64,000 nt of DNA from Gammaproteobacteria bacterium (GCA_040183005.1 JAMPIW010000007.1:682001-746000); one strand, 5' to 3'. Counted from the stretch's first letter, positions 6,414-16,162 are shown. The notes: generated from the letters alone by a model not told the origin. A program made the numbers and translations.

Positions 6414-8648
6414 TCATGACTTGTACGTGTAGCGGTAGACATAACCCTTGTACCCATAACGGTAGCGCTGACGCGTGGTGTCCAGGTCGTTGAACACGAA
6501 GCCCTTGACCTGCACACCGGCCTGATTGAGGCGTTTGACTGCCTGTTCCAGCTCACGAATGGGGTGCATGCCGGCGCGTGCCACCAGCAGGGTTGCGCCG
6601 GTCAGCCTGCCTATGATGGCGGCATCGGATACCGCCAGTATGGGCGGGGCATCGACGATGACGATGTCGTGCAGCTCGCTTATGCGCTGCAGCAGTTCCT
6701 CGAAGCGCGGGTGCATGAGCAACTCGGAGGGGTTGGGCGGCATCTGACCGGTGGTGATTAACGTGAGGCCTGGCACCTGGGTGGGCTTAAGGATGTCATT
6801 GAGACTAACACTGCCGCTGACGAATTCCGATACGCCGGACTCGCGCTTCATGCCGAACTCGCGATGGAGATGGCCCTTGCGCAGGTCGGCGTCGATGATG
6901 GCTACCTTCTTGCCGGACTGTGCCATCACCGCACCCAGATTCTTGGAGATGAAACTTTTGCCAACACCTTGTCTGGAGCCGGTGATGAGTATCGAGCCCT
7001 TGGCCGCGTCCAGCAGGGCGAAGTGGATAGTGGCACGCAGGCTGCGCAGGCTTTCTATTGCGTCGTCGTCCGGGTAGTCCACTGCCAGCATTTCACCCTT
7101 GCCCTTGCCGGGTTTTAACGTGCGCGACAGGGCGATTTCCGTTTTGCTGTGCGGGACAGACGCGTAAACCGGCAGGCTCAGTTGTTGTTCGATTTTTTCC
7201 GGGTCTTCCACCACTACGCGCAAGGAGCGCAACAGCCAGATGATGACAATACTGGCCAGCAAACCCAGCAACAGGGAGATACCCATGATGAGCGGCCCCT
7301 TGGGTTCCACCGGATGGCTGCTAACCACGGCCTGATCGATGATGCGAGCGTCGCCTACTGTGCCGGCCTTGGAAACACGTAGCTGCTGGGCGGTATTGAG
7401 CAGTTCGGTGTAGAGGCGGTTAGAGACTTCCACGTCCCGTTTCAGACGCACGACAGCCTGTTGGGTATCGGGTAGCCGGGACACGGTGGCGTTGAGCAGG
7501 CTCCGCTTGGACTTGAGCCGCTCCAGCATGGAATCCGTGGCCTGGATGCGGGGGTGGTCGGGGGTGAAGTTCTGGCGCAGCAGGTCCCGCTCTTGCTGCA
7601 GCTTCACCGTCTCTTTGTCCAGATCCACCAGCGAGGCCAGCACGCCCTGGGTCTCGATATCCAGGTCCACGGAACCCCGGCTCTGGCGATAGTTGTTATA
7701 GGCCGCCTCGGCCGCATCCGACTGTTTTTTTAGAATGGGCAGTTGGGTCTCCAGGAATTTGAGGGTGTTTGCCGCCTCGGCGGAGCGATATTCCACGTTT
7801 TGGCGGACATAGGCGTTGATGATGTCGTTCAATATCACGGCGGTCTGGGTGGCATCGGCGCCTTTGAGGGTGGCCTCGATGATACCGGATAGCTTGACGC
7901 GTTCGTTCACAGCGAAATTGGCACGTAGCCGGTTAATAGCATCCTCTTGCGAGACTCTGGTGAGGATGAAGTGGGTGCCCGGCCGGGCTTTGAGCTGGGA
8001 GATGTACAAGGACATGTCCTTGCCTACGGCGGGTTCGCCCACCGCGCCTTGCAACAGGGGGGCATTGTGGTCATCGAGGAGCTGATAGCGGCCGTTGTCA
8101 CCCGCCACCAGGGTAAGGCGCATGCCCAGCAGGGGGCGGGGCACCTCCAGACTCTCCACCTTGATGAGTTCACCGCCCCAGGCGTATTTTGGTTCGCCAA
8201 ACAGTGGCTCGGCCAAGACAGGCCCATCATGCCACCGCGCCATGGCGGCGCCCATGACGGGCATGTGGGCGGGTGTGGCGACGATGTCCAGCTTGAGATT
8301 ATCCACTACCCGGCCCAGGATCATGCGGGACTTGATGATTTCCAGTTGGGAACTGACGCTGGTGGAATCTTCCTCCATGAGGGGTTGCAGTTCCTTCAGA
8401 GCAGAGACACCTTTCTGCCCCTCTATCTGCAGCAGGGCGTCTGCCTGGTAGATGGGTGTGGAAATAAATAACCAGCCCGCACCCAGGATCACCGCCAGAC
8501 CGGTGACGGCCAGCATCAACCATTTGTATTCCAGGGCCGTGGCGATCATCTCGCCCAGGCTGATTACGTCATCGCCTTCATCCATGGGCAGCTGCGGGGC
8601 TTGTGGACTTGTCGGGGTCTGGACCATGTGGGGCAGATCTGTGGGCAT
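6414..8648 (-). CDS. Wzc/GumC-like chain-length determinant and tyrosine autokinase
   Basis: A 744-residue inner-membrane protein. A Wzz domain has its first membrane helix near residues 42-62. A long periplasmic coiled-coil part follows, then a second helix (LIMGISLLLGLLASIVIIWL) near 440-460. The cytosolic bacterial tyrosine kinase has Walker A GSRQGVGKS near 560, Walker A' VAIIDADLRKG near 590 and Walker B IVIVDAPP near 658. The tail RYRYGYKGYVYRYTYKS is the autophosphorylated tyrosine cluster. It controls polymer length and export together with the Wza-like lipoprotein and the phosphatase just upstream. The ATG at 8648 follows 61 bp after the Wza-like gene. Confidence 0.93.
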   Translation of the reverse strand: MPTDLPHMVQTPTSPQAPQLPMDEGDDVISLGEMIATALEYKWLMLAVTGLAVILGAGWLFISTPIYQADALLQIEGQKGVSALKELQPLMEEDSTSVSSQLEIIKSRMILGRVVDNLKLDIVATPAHMPVMGAAMARWHDGPVLAEPLFGEPKYAWGGELIKVESLEVPRPLLGMRLTLVAGDNGRYQLLDDHNAPLLQGAVGEPAVGKDMSLYISQLKARPGTHFILTRVSQEDAINRLRANFAVNERVKLSGIIEATLKGADATQTAVILNDIINAYVRQNVEYRSAEAANTLKFLETQLPILKKQSDAAEAAYNNYRQSRGSVDLDIETQGVLASLVDLDKETVKLQQERDLLRQNFTPDHPRIQATDSMLERLKSKRSLLNATVSRLPDTQQAVVRLKRDVEVSNRLYTELLNTAQQLRVSKAGTVGDARIIDQAVVSSHPVEPKGPLIMGISLLLGLLASIVIIWLLRSLRVVVEDPEKIEQQLSLPVYASVPHSKTEIALSRTLKPGKGKGEMLAVDYPDDDAIESLRSLRATIHFALLDAAKGSILITGSRQGVGKSFISKNLGAVMAQSGKKVAIIDADLRKGHLHREFGMKRESGVSEFVSGSVSLNDILKPTQVPGLTLITTGQMPPNPSELLMHPRFEELLQRISELHDIVIVDAPPILAVSDAAIIGRLTGATLLVARAGMHPIRELEQAVKRLNQAGVQVKGFVFNDLDTTRQRYRYGYKGYVYRYTYKS

Positions 8649-8709
8649 GAGCGGTGAGTAACCTATCCTGATTATGAGTTGAATTGTGGAGGGGTGGTTC
8701 GAAAACTCA

Positions 8710-9933
8710 TCACGGCTGACTGCCCCCGAAGAGCGGGAATCTGATAAGGCCGGTGGTGTTCAGCAAGGTGGCGGTGGGCAGGACGTTGCTGATCACACGG
8801 TTCCAGCGGGCCACTTCCGCGGCATCCACATAAACGATGTCGCGCGGACGCAGGGGGAAGCGGTCGGCCAGCAGCAGGGCGTCGGGGGACTTGGAGTCCA
8901 GGTGGTAAAGTTCGGGGCTGTCGGTCTGGCCGCGCATGACGAAGATCCAGTGCGGGTTGGCACTGAACTGGTTGATGTAACCGGCTTCAGCCAGGGCCTC
9001 GGCCAGGGAGATGCGCTTTTTATTCATGAAGTAGGAGCCAGGCTTTTGCACCTCGCCCAAAACGAAGACCTTGTTGAACTGACGGTCTGGGACATTGACG
9101 ATGTCGTTGGGCGCCAGCAGGACGTTCTGGCTGACGACGCCTTGCTCGTACAATGCCTGCAGGTCCACTCGCCAGGTAATGCCGGCGCGAGTGAGGAGCA
9201 TTTGGCTATGATCCGCATCCTTGGTGAATCCGCCGGCACGATTGACTGCTTCCAATATGGTCATGGGAATGTCGTCGATCGATTGCTGGCCGGGCTTATT
9301 GATCTCGCCCACCACGTAAACCCGCTTGCTGCGGTAGGAGATGATGCGCACATCGACCTGCGGCTTCTCGATGGTCTTGGCGAGCAACTGAACCAGGATG
9401 ACGCTCACCTCGCGCGCGGTCTTGCCGGCCACTTGGAAGACGCCGGCATAGGGATAGAAGATGGTGCCGTTTTCGGCCACCAAGTTGCCGGACGCTTCGG
9501 GGGTGCGGAAGGAGCCGGCGGGGATGGTGAGTTCGGGGTGATCCCAGACGGTGATACTGAGGATGTCTCCAGGGCCAATTTTGTAGTCGGCCACAATATC
9601 TCGGGCAACCTTGTCCGTATTTTTGTTCTCGGCCTGTTCGATTTCAGTCTGCGTCTGGCTGGCGCTGGCGGCCCTGATCGCCTTCTCCTGTTCGATGATC
9701 AATTCGGCGGTGATGGGCTTGACCTTGACGTTGGCTGGAACCGTCTCGATGTCCTGTTTCACCGGCAGTTTGACTGCAGACTGCTCGCGCATACCGTAGG
9801 TATTGGTACCGGGAATGACGCTACAAGCGGCCAATCCGCCCATCAGCATGGACATTAGGATGAAACGGAAAATGCTGGCAATTCTCTCCGGCCATTTCAG
9901 GATGGTTGCAGGCAGTTGAATGAATACTGTCAT
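8710..9933 (-). CDS. Wza-like polysaccharide export outer-membrane lipoprotein
   Basis: The start at 9933 gives MTVFIQLPATILKWPERIAS, then a hydrophobic stretch and the lipobox GGLAAC, so the mature protein starts at a lipid-modified Cys. The polysaccharide export (Poly_export) domain is seen in DYKIGPGDILSITVWDHPEL, followed by SLBB repeats around VYVVGEINKPGQQSI and VFVLGEVQKPGSYFM. It should form the outer-membrane channel for the polymer. The frame is open to 10062, but the added N-terminus is not signal-peptide-like. It lies between the phosphatase and the kinase, the classical wza-wzb-wzc set. Confidence 0.92.
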   Translation of the reverse strand: MTVFIQLPATILKWPERIASIFRFILMSMLMGGLAACSVIPGTNTYGMREQSAVKLPVKQDIETVPANVKVKPITAELIIEQEKAIRAASASQTQTEIEQAENKNTDKVARDIVADYKIGPGDILSITVWDHPELTIPAGSFRTPEASGNLVAENGTIFYPYAGVFQVAGKTAREVSVILVQLLAKTIEKPQVDVRIISYRSKRVYVVGEINKPGQQSIDDIPMTILEAVNRAGGFTKDADHSQMLLTRAGITWRVDLQALYEQGVVSQNVLLAPNDIVNVPDRQFNKVFVLGEVQKPGSYFMNKKRISLAEALAEAGYINQFSANPHWIFVMRGQTDSPELYHLDSKSPDALLLADRFPLRPRDIVYVDAAEVARWNRVISNVLPTATLLNTTGLIRFPLFGGSQP

Positions 9934-10065
9934 ATTGAGGTTACAATCGCCGTTTTTAAGATACATTAGAATGCTTGTTACTTTGGGCAAAAGCGCAAGG
10001 GATTTTACTATGAATAAAATCCTTTCGTGAATCGGTCTTAACCGTGCGCGCTCATGAATCACAAC

Positions 10066-10515
10066 TTAGTCCTGTGTCTCCAGCTTCCTGACCCAGGGAT
10101 CAAGGCTGGCCTCGATAAGCCGCATGGCATTGGAGTGGGCCTCGCCTCCACGACGGTAGGGATCGGGGATTTCCTGACCGGTCCAGTGCCCCAGCAGGAA
10201 GGTCTTGCCACGGGCGGTGGGGTCCATCTCCACCACCGCATCCCGGTGATGCTTCTCCATGACCAGGATGAGTTCGGCCCAGCACGACAGCTCGGGCGTC
10301 AGTTGCCTGGCCCGGTGGGGGGTGAGATCCAACCCTTTGGCCTGCATCAAGGCCGAGGTAGTTTCTTCCGCAGGATGGTTAACCAAGGCAGCGATGCCTG
10401 CCGAACGGATTTCCACGCCACGCCCCATCTGGCTAAGGTGCTGTCGCAGCAGATACTCAGCCATGGGGCTGCGGCAAATGTTCCCGGTGCAGATGATGAG
10501 AATTTTATTAAACAC
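10066..10515 (-). CDS. low-molecular-weight protein tyrosine phosphatase (Wzb-like)
   Basis: A 149-residue protein with the P-loop CTGNICRS (C-x5-R-S) at residues 10-17 and the general-acid motif DPYRRG near 120, so the catalytic set is complete. In such loci it dephosphorylates the tyrosine tail of the Wzc-like kinase, a cycle needed for polymer assembly. The start is GTG at 10515. It lies 132 bp upstream of the Wza-like gene and 154 bp downstream of the WecA-like gene, all on one strand. Confidence 0.93.
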   Translation of the reverse strand: MFNKILIICTGNICRSPMAEYLLRQHLSQMGRGVEIRSAGIAALVNHPAEETTSALMQAKGLDLTPHRARQLTPELSCWAELILVMEKHHRDAVVEMDPTARGKTFLLGHWTGQEIPDPYRRGGEAHSNAMRLIEASLDPWVRKLETQD

Positions 10516-10669
10516 GTCAGTTCACCTACACATAGCGGCAGACTCATTCACCCGTGTCGGCCGAACGATGTGGCCGAAAAACTGCTCCTGCGCTTTCGGC
10601 AACCCCCCTCGCTTCGCTCTCCCCATCCATGGCGGTCGGATGACGTAGCCAACGCCGTAATCGGAAAAT

Positions 10670-12169
10670 TTACGCTGGTTCGCCACTAGGGTTAACCTCG
10701 GATTTTTTTTCTGTTGGGTAGATCAGTGTCTTGGCTTGCTGATAGCGGCGATCAATATTCGGGCTGTCGCCGTCAGGCGATGTACGGCGGTGCATGAGCT
10801 GGCGTACCTGGACTCCAGGCTGTCCTACCAAGCGCTTTTTGAGTGCGCCTATCAGACGTTTGACTTCACCCAAAGAAATATCATCATCGCTAAGGCGCAT
10901 TTCCAGAACAGCATACACGCTACGCCCACCACGGGTCTCATGATCTATTTCGTGCAGGCTCAGATGATAGTCGTGGCTATTACCCAGTTCCTTGGTCAGG
11001 GTATTCAGGAAGGTTTGCGCCTCCGTTCGCTGGACATAGCCAATGAAGATACCTTGGGCCTGCGCCGAGGGTAGCCCCAGGCGGGCGTTCAATCTGCACA
11101 GGGCGGGCACGAGCCGCCAGGGGCGGGCGATGACGTAGCCATAGGTGGCGAAAGAAAACAGGTAGAGAGCGAACATCAGGTAATCCGGCACGCCCAGCAG
11201 CAGACCTGCTATGCCAATCATTCCAAATGCGAGCTGGATGATGGCGATGATGTGCACAGTGTCGGACACTCTGAAGCCGGCACGTAAGAAAAGATGGTGC
11301 AAATGGTCCCGGTCGGCATGGAAGGGGGACTTACCCAACCAGACGCGGCGCAGCATCACCCCCATGGTATCCATGAGCGGCAGGGCGAATAGCCACAAGG
11401 CGGTGACGGGGGGCATGGCCCTGTCTGGCCCCTGGGACAGATCAATGAAAATCCAGGCGAACATAAAGCCTAGCAGCATGCTGCCGTTATTGCCCAAGAA
11501 GACACGCGCCCGGCTATTGGTGGGATAGCGCAGGTTATAATAAAGAAAGCCCGCCACGCCACCCATAAGGGCAATGATCAAAGTGAGATGGCTGCCTTGG
11601 TCGCCCAAATAGGCGACCAAGGCAGCGAGCGCCAGGCTGACCAGGGACACTGCGCCGGACAGGCCGTCGATTCCATCGATCATGTTGAGGGCGTTGATAA
11701 CGCCGATGGTGGCGAAGACCGTGAATGGGACGGACAGCAGACCCAGATTTAGGTACAGACCGGGCAGGAGCTCGCCCAAGTCACTGAGTACGACTCCGCC
11801 CAGAAAGACCATGAACAGGGCGGCTACAGCTTGTGCGAAAAACCGCACCTTGAAATTAAGATTCCAGATGTCATCGGCCAAACCGGTCAAAAAGATCACC
11901 ACCGCTCCCAGGGCGATGGTCCGCATTTGACCGAGGGAGGTGGAAGGAAAGCGCAAATAGAGCGCCACCAGATAGAGCGAGACAATCAACACGGTCATGA
12001 TGATGCCCGCCCCACCTACAAATGGCGTGCTGGTGCCGTGCTGTTTGTGCCCGCCTGGATGATCCATGATACCGAAACGGCCCGCCAGCGCGATGCTTAT
12101 TCGAATCGTAAGGCCAGAAACCAGCAGACACATACAAAAAAACACGACAAAAGACACAAAAACCTCCAT
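10670..12169 (-). CDS. WecA-like undecaprenyl-phosphate GlcNAc-1-phosphate transferase with C-terminal extension
   Basis: A polytopic membrane enzyme that starts polymer synthesis by moving a sugar-1-phosphate to the lipid carrier. Motifs in order are DHPGGHKQHGTSTPFVGG, the Mg-binding LADDIWNLNFKVRF, NALNMIDGIDGLSGA, FLGNNGSMLLGF and DRDHLHHLFLRAGF. About eleven hydrophobic helices end near residue 325. A soluble tail of roughly 170 residues follows; it is absent from E. coli WecA and contains LNTLTKELGNSHDYHLSLHE and a basic end. ATG 12169 is chosen by homology; the frame stays open to 12277. No strong ribosome site is seen. Confidence 0.88.
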   Translation of the reverse strand: MEVFVSFVVFFCMCLLVSGLTIRISIALAGRFGIMDHPGGHKQHGTSTPFVGGAGIIMTVLIVSLYLVALYLRFPSTSLGQMRTIALGAVVIFLTGLADDIWNLNFKVRFFAQAVAALFMVFLGGVVLSDLGELLPGLYLNLGLLSVPFTVFATIGVINALNMIDGIDGLSGAVSLVSLALAALVAYLGDQGSHLTLIIALMGGVAGFLYYNLRYPTNSRARVFLGNNGSMLLGFMFAWIFIDLSQGPDRAMPPVTALWLFALPLMDTMGVMLRRVWLGKSPFHADRDHLHHLFLRAGFRVSDTVHIIAIIQLAFGMIGIAGLLLGVPDYLMFALYLFSFATYGYVIARPWRLVPALCRLNARLGLPSAQAQGIFIGYVQRTEAQTFLNTLTKELGNSHDYHLSLHEIDHETRGGRSVYAVLEMRLSDDDISLGEVKRLIGALKKRLVGQPGVQVRQLMHRRTSPDGDSPNIDRRYQQAKTLIYPTEKKSEVNPSGEPA

Positions 12170-12618
12170 GTTTTTTTGATTAACACCAAAACCCCGCCAA
12201 ACGGTGGAGCCGTTATTCCGGGATCTACCCTTGTGAACAACCCTGGAATAAGCTACTGAGTATTGGTAGGGGGGCAATCAAGATTTTTTAGACCATTATT
12301 TCGGCCCAACGCCAGCCACACCCTTTGGAAGCGTAAATTAATTACTTGGACAAAATTTTCGCCGAGCATAGACTTGAAAGATGGACTCAGACGCACGGTG
12401 AGTGAAATTACGCCATTCCACATTTATTTATGATTACTTATGGTAAGGGTGCGGCTAGGTATCGCTCGCCAACGCTCCGGATCGTTACGGCGCCCGCATG
12501 CAGCTAAGGATCCGTCCATAAATAACTTGAACAGTTTGTGGACAATAAAGGCCAACAACACGGCGAACGGAACTACTCAGTTGCCGTAAACTGTTCATGT
12601 TAATTGTGGACAGGTGTA
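12170..12618. other. intergenic region upstream of the exopolysaccharide operon
   Basis: No convincing gene. TTGAACAGTTT near 12525 and AAACTGTTC near 12590 are inverted copies about 55 bp apart. GTGGACA-type words recur around 12538 and 12605. The region must contain the promoter for the WecA-like gene and the end of the PEP-CTERM transcript, but no clear -35/-10 pair or T-tract terminator stands out. Confidence 0.4.
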
Positions 12619-13419
12619 CTAAGTCACCAGTAGTGGCCGGCGACGACTGGCAAGCAGACCAGCGAGACCAGCCCCAAACAGCCACAGAATGCCCGGCAGC
12701 GGCACCTGGTAGTTGCCGGTGTAGGACTGATCCAAGGGGAATGCAGTAGTGTGATAACCAGAGGGAGTGGCGGAAAAGCCATACCTATAGTCGGTAATGC
12801 CATTGTATGTAACCTTCACCACCTCGCTAGCCTGCTTACCGGAAGGTAACGGGATGCCGCTGATAGCCGTAAGAAATGGGCTAGCATCCAGCAGACCGGC
12901 AAGTCCGATGTACACGCTGCTACTATCGCCGTAGACGTAGGAGATGTTGGGGTCGCTGACCAACTGCCAAGGCTTGTGGCCGCCTACATTCAGGTTGTAG
13001 AAATTGGTGAGCGCAGTAGCAAACTGCACCGCATTCAGAGGGGCACCAAAGGCCGCCATGGCTGCATCCTGGATATATTGCGTCGCCAGGGCATTGCCGC
13101 CGACTGTCCAGTCACTCAGCACTAGGCTGCTCAGGACGATGGGGTTGCCAGCGATGTCGCCGCTCAGGGTCGTGACTGGACCACCGAACTTGCTCAGCTC
13201 GACGTTGCCGGTGGGGTCGGCGGCATTGCCGGTCAGAGCAGTGGCGATGCTTGCAGGAGTGGAGGAAACAGGCGCTAGAGTGTTAGGTGCAACAACCCCC
13301 CAGACGATGTGTGTACCGGTCACTATGGGGTTGGTTAATGGCACAGCCCAAGCGCCCACGGATGCGGACATCGCCAAAGCGATAAGAGCCAGCTTGGTCG
13401 TACTACGAAATATATTCAT
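12619..13419 (-). CDS. exported protein with PEP-CTERM-type (VPLP variant) sorting tail
   Basis: A 266-residue protein. The N-terminus (FRSTTKLALIALAMSASVGAWA) is a Sec signal peptide. The C-terminus has VPLPG, a hydrophobic helix ILWLFGAGLAGLLA and a basic end SRRRP, the three-part signal recognised by exosortases in exopolysaccharide-making Gram-negatives. The body is Ser/Thr/Gly-rich with no recognised enzyme domain. ATG 13419 is preferred over GTG 13425 because GGAGGG lies five to six bases upstream. Its place beside the polysaccharide operon suggests a matrix or surface protein. No exosortase gene is in the window. Confidence 0.85.
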   Translation of the reverse strand: MNIFRSTTKLALIALAMSASVGAWAVPLTNPIVTGTHIVWGVVAPNTLAPVSSTPASIATALTGNAADPTGNVELSKFGGPVTTLSGDIAGNPIVLSSLVLSDWTVGGNALATQYIQDAAMAAFGAPLNAVQFATALTNFYNLNVGGHKPWQLVSDPNISYVYGDSSSVYIGLAGLLDASPFLTAISGIPLPSGKQASEVVKVTYNGITDYRYGFSATPSGYHTTAFPLDQSYTGNYQVPLPGILWLFGAGLAGLLASRRRPLLVT

Positions 13420-13704
13420 GATCACCCTCCCTATTGGTAAATTACGCTCCGTTATGAAGCTTTTTAAACCACACCATTAATAGCACAATATTGCGCTCTT
13501 ATGCAACACTGTTGGCGCGCACCCAGGATAAATTTGTTCTCAGAAATTTGCCAGAAAAAACAACGATAGAGGTTTTTAACGAAGCGCGTCCAATCAAATG
13601 GTTATGTCGAGAGCAAATTTACCGTGGGCGCGCGCCGTTGATGGCGGCACCGGCGCGGTTTATGTGCTGCTCAAGCGAAGGCCTTCTTGAGGAATGGATG
13701 TTTC

Positions 13705-14451
13705 CTAAATCAGCGGCAGCACATGCTCCAGCATTGTGCGTACTTTATCCATGCCGGTTTTCACAGTGGCTTCGATTTCTTCCATTTTAATGATATCCCC
13801 CTCGCCTCCCCGCCCGGCCGCCCAGTTGACGACGACAGCGCAGGTCGCGTAGTGCAGATCAAGCTCGCGTGCTAGAGCAGCCTCGGGCATGCCCGTCATG
13901 CCTACCATTGCGCAACCGTCGCGCTCCATGCGGTTGATCTCGGCAATAGTCTCAAGACGTGGGCCTTGGGTTACGCCATAGACACCGTCCGCACAAATAT
14001 CGATTTTCCCGGACTTGCACCCCTGTATCAGAATGTTGCGCAACTCTTCGCTATAGGGATAGGTGAAGTCGATATGGGTAACCTGGGTGAGTCCGTCTTC
14101 AAAGAAGGTGTTTTTGCGCGACCAGGTGTAATCAATGATCTGGTCGGGAACCGCCAGACAGCCCGGCAGCATATCGTTACGGATGCCGCCGACCGCCGCA
14201 ATGGCGATCACTTTTTTGACGCCGGCATGCTGCAACGCCCACATATTGGCGCGGTAGTTGATTTTGTGAGGCGGGATGGTATGGCCGTAGCCATGCCGGG
14301 CGAGAAACATCACTTCCTTGCCAAACAATACGCCGTGGGTTAATGGGCCTGAGGCCTCGCCGTAGGGCGTGTGGACAACCTCACGCCGGATGATTTCCAG
14401 GGATTTGAGGGATGTTAATCCCGTGCCGCCGATGATCGCCAATTCAGTCAT
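13705..14451 (-). CDS. S-methyl-5'-thioinosine/thioadenosine phosphorylase
   Basis: A 248-residue nucleoside phosphorylase of the MTAP/PNP class. Motifs are IIGGTGL at the N-terminus, RHGYGHTIPPHKINYRAN (phosphate and ribose site), TQGPRLET and VGMTGMPEAALARELDL. It releases methylthioribose-1-phosphate and a purine base from methylthio-nucleosides. Proteins with this length and an Asn in VVVNWAAG in place of the adenine-specific Asp are usually methylthioinosine phosphorylases, as in Pseudomonas. The gene lies 18 bp downstream of the phosphoribosyltransferase, which would reuse the hypoxanthine released. Confidence 0.88.
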   Translation of the reverse strand: MTELAIIGGTGLTSLKSLEIIRREVVHTPYGEASGPLTHGVLFGKEVMFLARHGYGHTIPPHKINYRANMWALQHAGVKKVIAIAAVGGIRNDMLPGCLAVPDQIIDYTWSRKNTFFEDGLTQVTHIDFTYPYSEELRNILIQGCKSGKIDICADGVYGVTQGPRLETIAEINRMERDGCAMVGMTGMPEAALARELDLHYATCAVVVNWAAGRGGEGDIIKMEEIEATVKTGMDKVRTMLEHVLPLI

Positions 14452-14469
14452 GGGTATACGTTTACCAGT

Positions 14470-15027
14470 TTAAGAGTTATCACCAGATACAGCGTAAATA
14501 CCTGGGGCATTACGAAAATAGCCCTTGTAATCCATGCCATACCCAAATACATAGCGGTCTTCCACATCAAGCCCTTTAAAAGTGGCCTGCAGGCCATTCT
14601 TGCGATCATGCAATTTTTCTACCAGCACGGCGGAATAAACCTCGCGCGCACCGGCGGCTTTGCAGAAGTCGATGATGGCGGCCAGCGTTACACCCTCGTC
14701 GAGAATGTCGTCAATTAAAAGTACGACGCGATCTTCCAACGAGCAGGAAGGTTTGACGACCCAGTGCAGTACGCCGCCCTGGGTGGCGCCACGATAGCGC
14801 GAGGCATGGATGTAATCGATCTGCAAAGGGAAATCCAGGCGCGGCAGCAACCCGCCAGCCGGGATCAACCCGCCTATCATTACGCACAATGCCAGTGGAT
14901 TGCTGTCCTCTAATTTTGCGGTGATATCCGCAGCCATGCGATCAAGCGCGGCGTCCACGTCCTCGCGTGACCAAAGCAGATCAGCCTTGGCGTAGATCGC
15001 CTGCGCTTCTTGTAGAGTATTCGACAT
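14470..15027 (-). CDS. hypoxanthine-guanine phosphoribosyltransferase
   Basis: 185 residues from the ATG at 15027 (MSNTLQEAQAIYAKADLLWS). The PRPP-binding motif VVLLIDDILDEGVTLAAI is near residues 100-118, and YVFGYGMDYKGYFRN is the base-binding end. It converts hypoxanthine or guanine plus PRPP to IMP or GMP. It is followed 18 bp later by the methylthioinosine phosphorylase, a salvage pair. The frame is open 20 codons further upstream, but those codons are not part of the family. Confidence 0.9.
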   Translation of the reverse strand: MSNTLQEAQAIYAKADLLWSREDVDAALDRMAADITAKLEDSNPLALCVMIGGLIPAGGLLPRLDFPLQIDYIHASRYRGATQGGVLHWVVKPSCSLEDRVVLLIDDILDEGVTLAAIIDFCKAAGAREVYSAVLVEKLHDRKNGLQATFKGLDVEDRYVFGYGMDYKGYFRNAPGIYAVSGDNS

Positions 15028-15094
15028 TATTAAAATTAAACCCCTGTTGTTGTGACGGCGCATTATATCAATCAAATGAGCGCGCAATCCGTTC

Positions 15095-16162
15095 CTATTC
15101 GATTACGCTGCTATTCGGCGTTGCAGGCAGCCTCGGCAACGCCTGCTTCGGGAATTCGCCGGTCAAGCTGTTGAGAAAGGCAGCGATGTCTTTCACTTGC
15201 TGATCAGTAAGATCCTTGTTCAATTGCGTCTTGCCCATCACGCGCACCGCCTCTTCCAGCGTTTTGACCGCACCGTTGTGAAAATAGGGGGCAGTCACCG
15301 CGACATTACGCAGGCCTGGCACGCGCCACATGCGCCGGTCTGTTTCGATACCGGTAATATTGTAGCGGCCTATATCATCCGCGAGTTGATAGCGCTTTTC
15401 ATATTCCGTGCCTGGATAATTGGGAAACAGTTCATAAAAGCCTTCACCCATCTGGAACGCCAATCCCGGTACCGGACCTGCAAGATTCACCCAAAAATGG
15501 CAGGAGACACACTGCACTTTCTGAAATTCTTCAAGGCCACGTTTGGCGTCTGCGGAAAGAGCCTTTTTATCGCCGCGCAGGTAATGATCATAGGCGCTGT
15601 TTGGGGTTACCAAAGTGCGTTCGTAAGTGGAAATCGCCTTGGCGATGTTGTCATAGCTGACCGGTTCCTTACCGCCAAATACCTTGGAAAACTGGCTGCG
15701 ATAACCGGGGATAGCGGCGATGCGCGCCACGACCGCCTGCTCATCCGGCATCCCCATTTCGGTGGGGCTCAACAAGTGGCTTTTGACCTGCTCTTCCAGG
15801 CTGCGCGCGCGGCCATCCCGGTACAGCACAGTGCTGAACGCCGCATTCCAGACTGTAGGTGCCGAACGCGTACCAACCTTGCCGTTCACACCTACGGAAA
15901 CCGCGCGCCCATCATCACCGCCCGCCATCACATTGTGACAGGAGTTGCAGGAGTGTGTGCCAGTAACCGACAAACGCGTATCGAAATACAGCTGCTTGCC
16001 CAACGCCACCTTGGCGGGGGTCATGGGGTTATCCTGCGGGATGGGTGGTTGTTTTGGCAAGGGCTGCAAGGCATTAAAAGTGCCGGCCTGTGCGGACATG
16101 CCAACCAACATCATCAATCCGCCACCAGCCATCGCCGACAGCGCACGACGTACTACTTTCAT
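15095..16162 (-). CDS. di-haem cytochrome c peroxidase (CcpA/MacA family)
   Basis: A 355-residue periplasmic protein with signal peptide MKVVRRALSAMAGGGLMMLV..AQA. Two haem-c sites are seen, CNSCH near residue 72 and CVSCH near 218. Family motifs FDTRLSVTGTHSCNSCH, WNAAFSTVLYRDGRA, MGMPDE and VPGLRNVAVTAPYFHNGAVKTLEEAV are all present. It reduces hydrogen peroxide using electrons from small cytochromes. AGAGGAG lies eight bases before the ATG. It appears monocistronic, and together with rubrerythrin further right it suggests peroxide exposure. Confidence 0.93.
   Translation of the reverse strand: MKVVRRALSAMAGGGLMMLVGMSAQAGTFNALQPLPKQPPIPQDNPMTPAKVALGKQLYFDTRLSVTGTHSCNSCHNVMAGGDDGRAVSVGVNGKVGTRSAPTVWNAAFSTVLYRDGRARSLEEQVKSHLLSPTEMGMPDEQAVVARIAAIPGYRSQFSKVFGGKEPVSYDNIAKAISTYERTLVTPNSAYDHYLRGDKKALSADAKRGLEEFQKVQCVSCHFWVNLAGPVPGLAFQMGEGFYELFPNYPGTEYEKRYQLADDIGRYNITGIETDRRMWRVPGLRNVAVTAPYFHNGAVKTLEEAVRVMGKTQLNKDLTDQQVKDIAAFLNSLTGEFPKQALPRLPATPNSSVIE

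Noticed and set aside
5992-6417. A 141-codon frame (MTRGTHHTSCVDRT..) after the tyrosine kinase
   Set aside because: Its central part is the miniature element and its start overlaps the kinase's end; no homology is visible.
8686-9858. A 390-codon plus-strand open frame opposite the Wza-like gene
   Set aside because: Antisense shadow of a well-supported lipoprotein; repetitive Gly/Asp composition with no motif.
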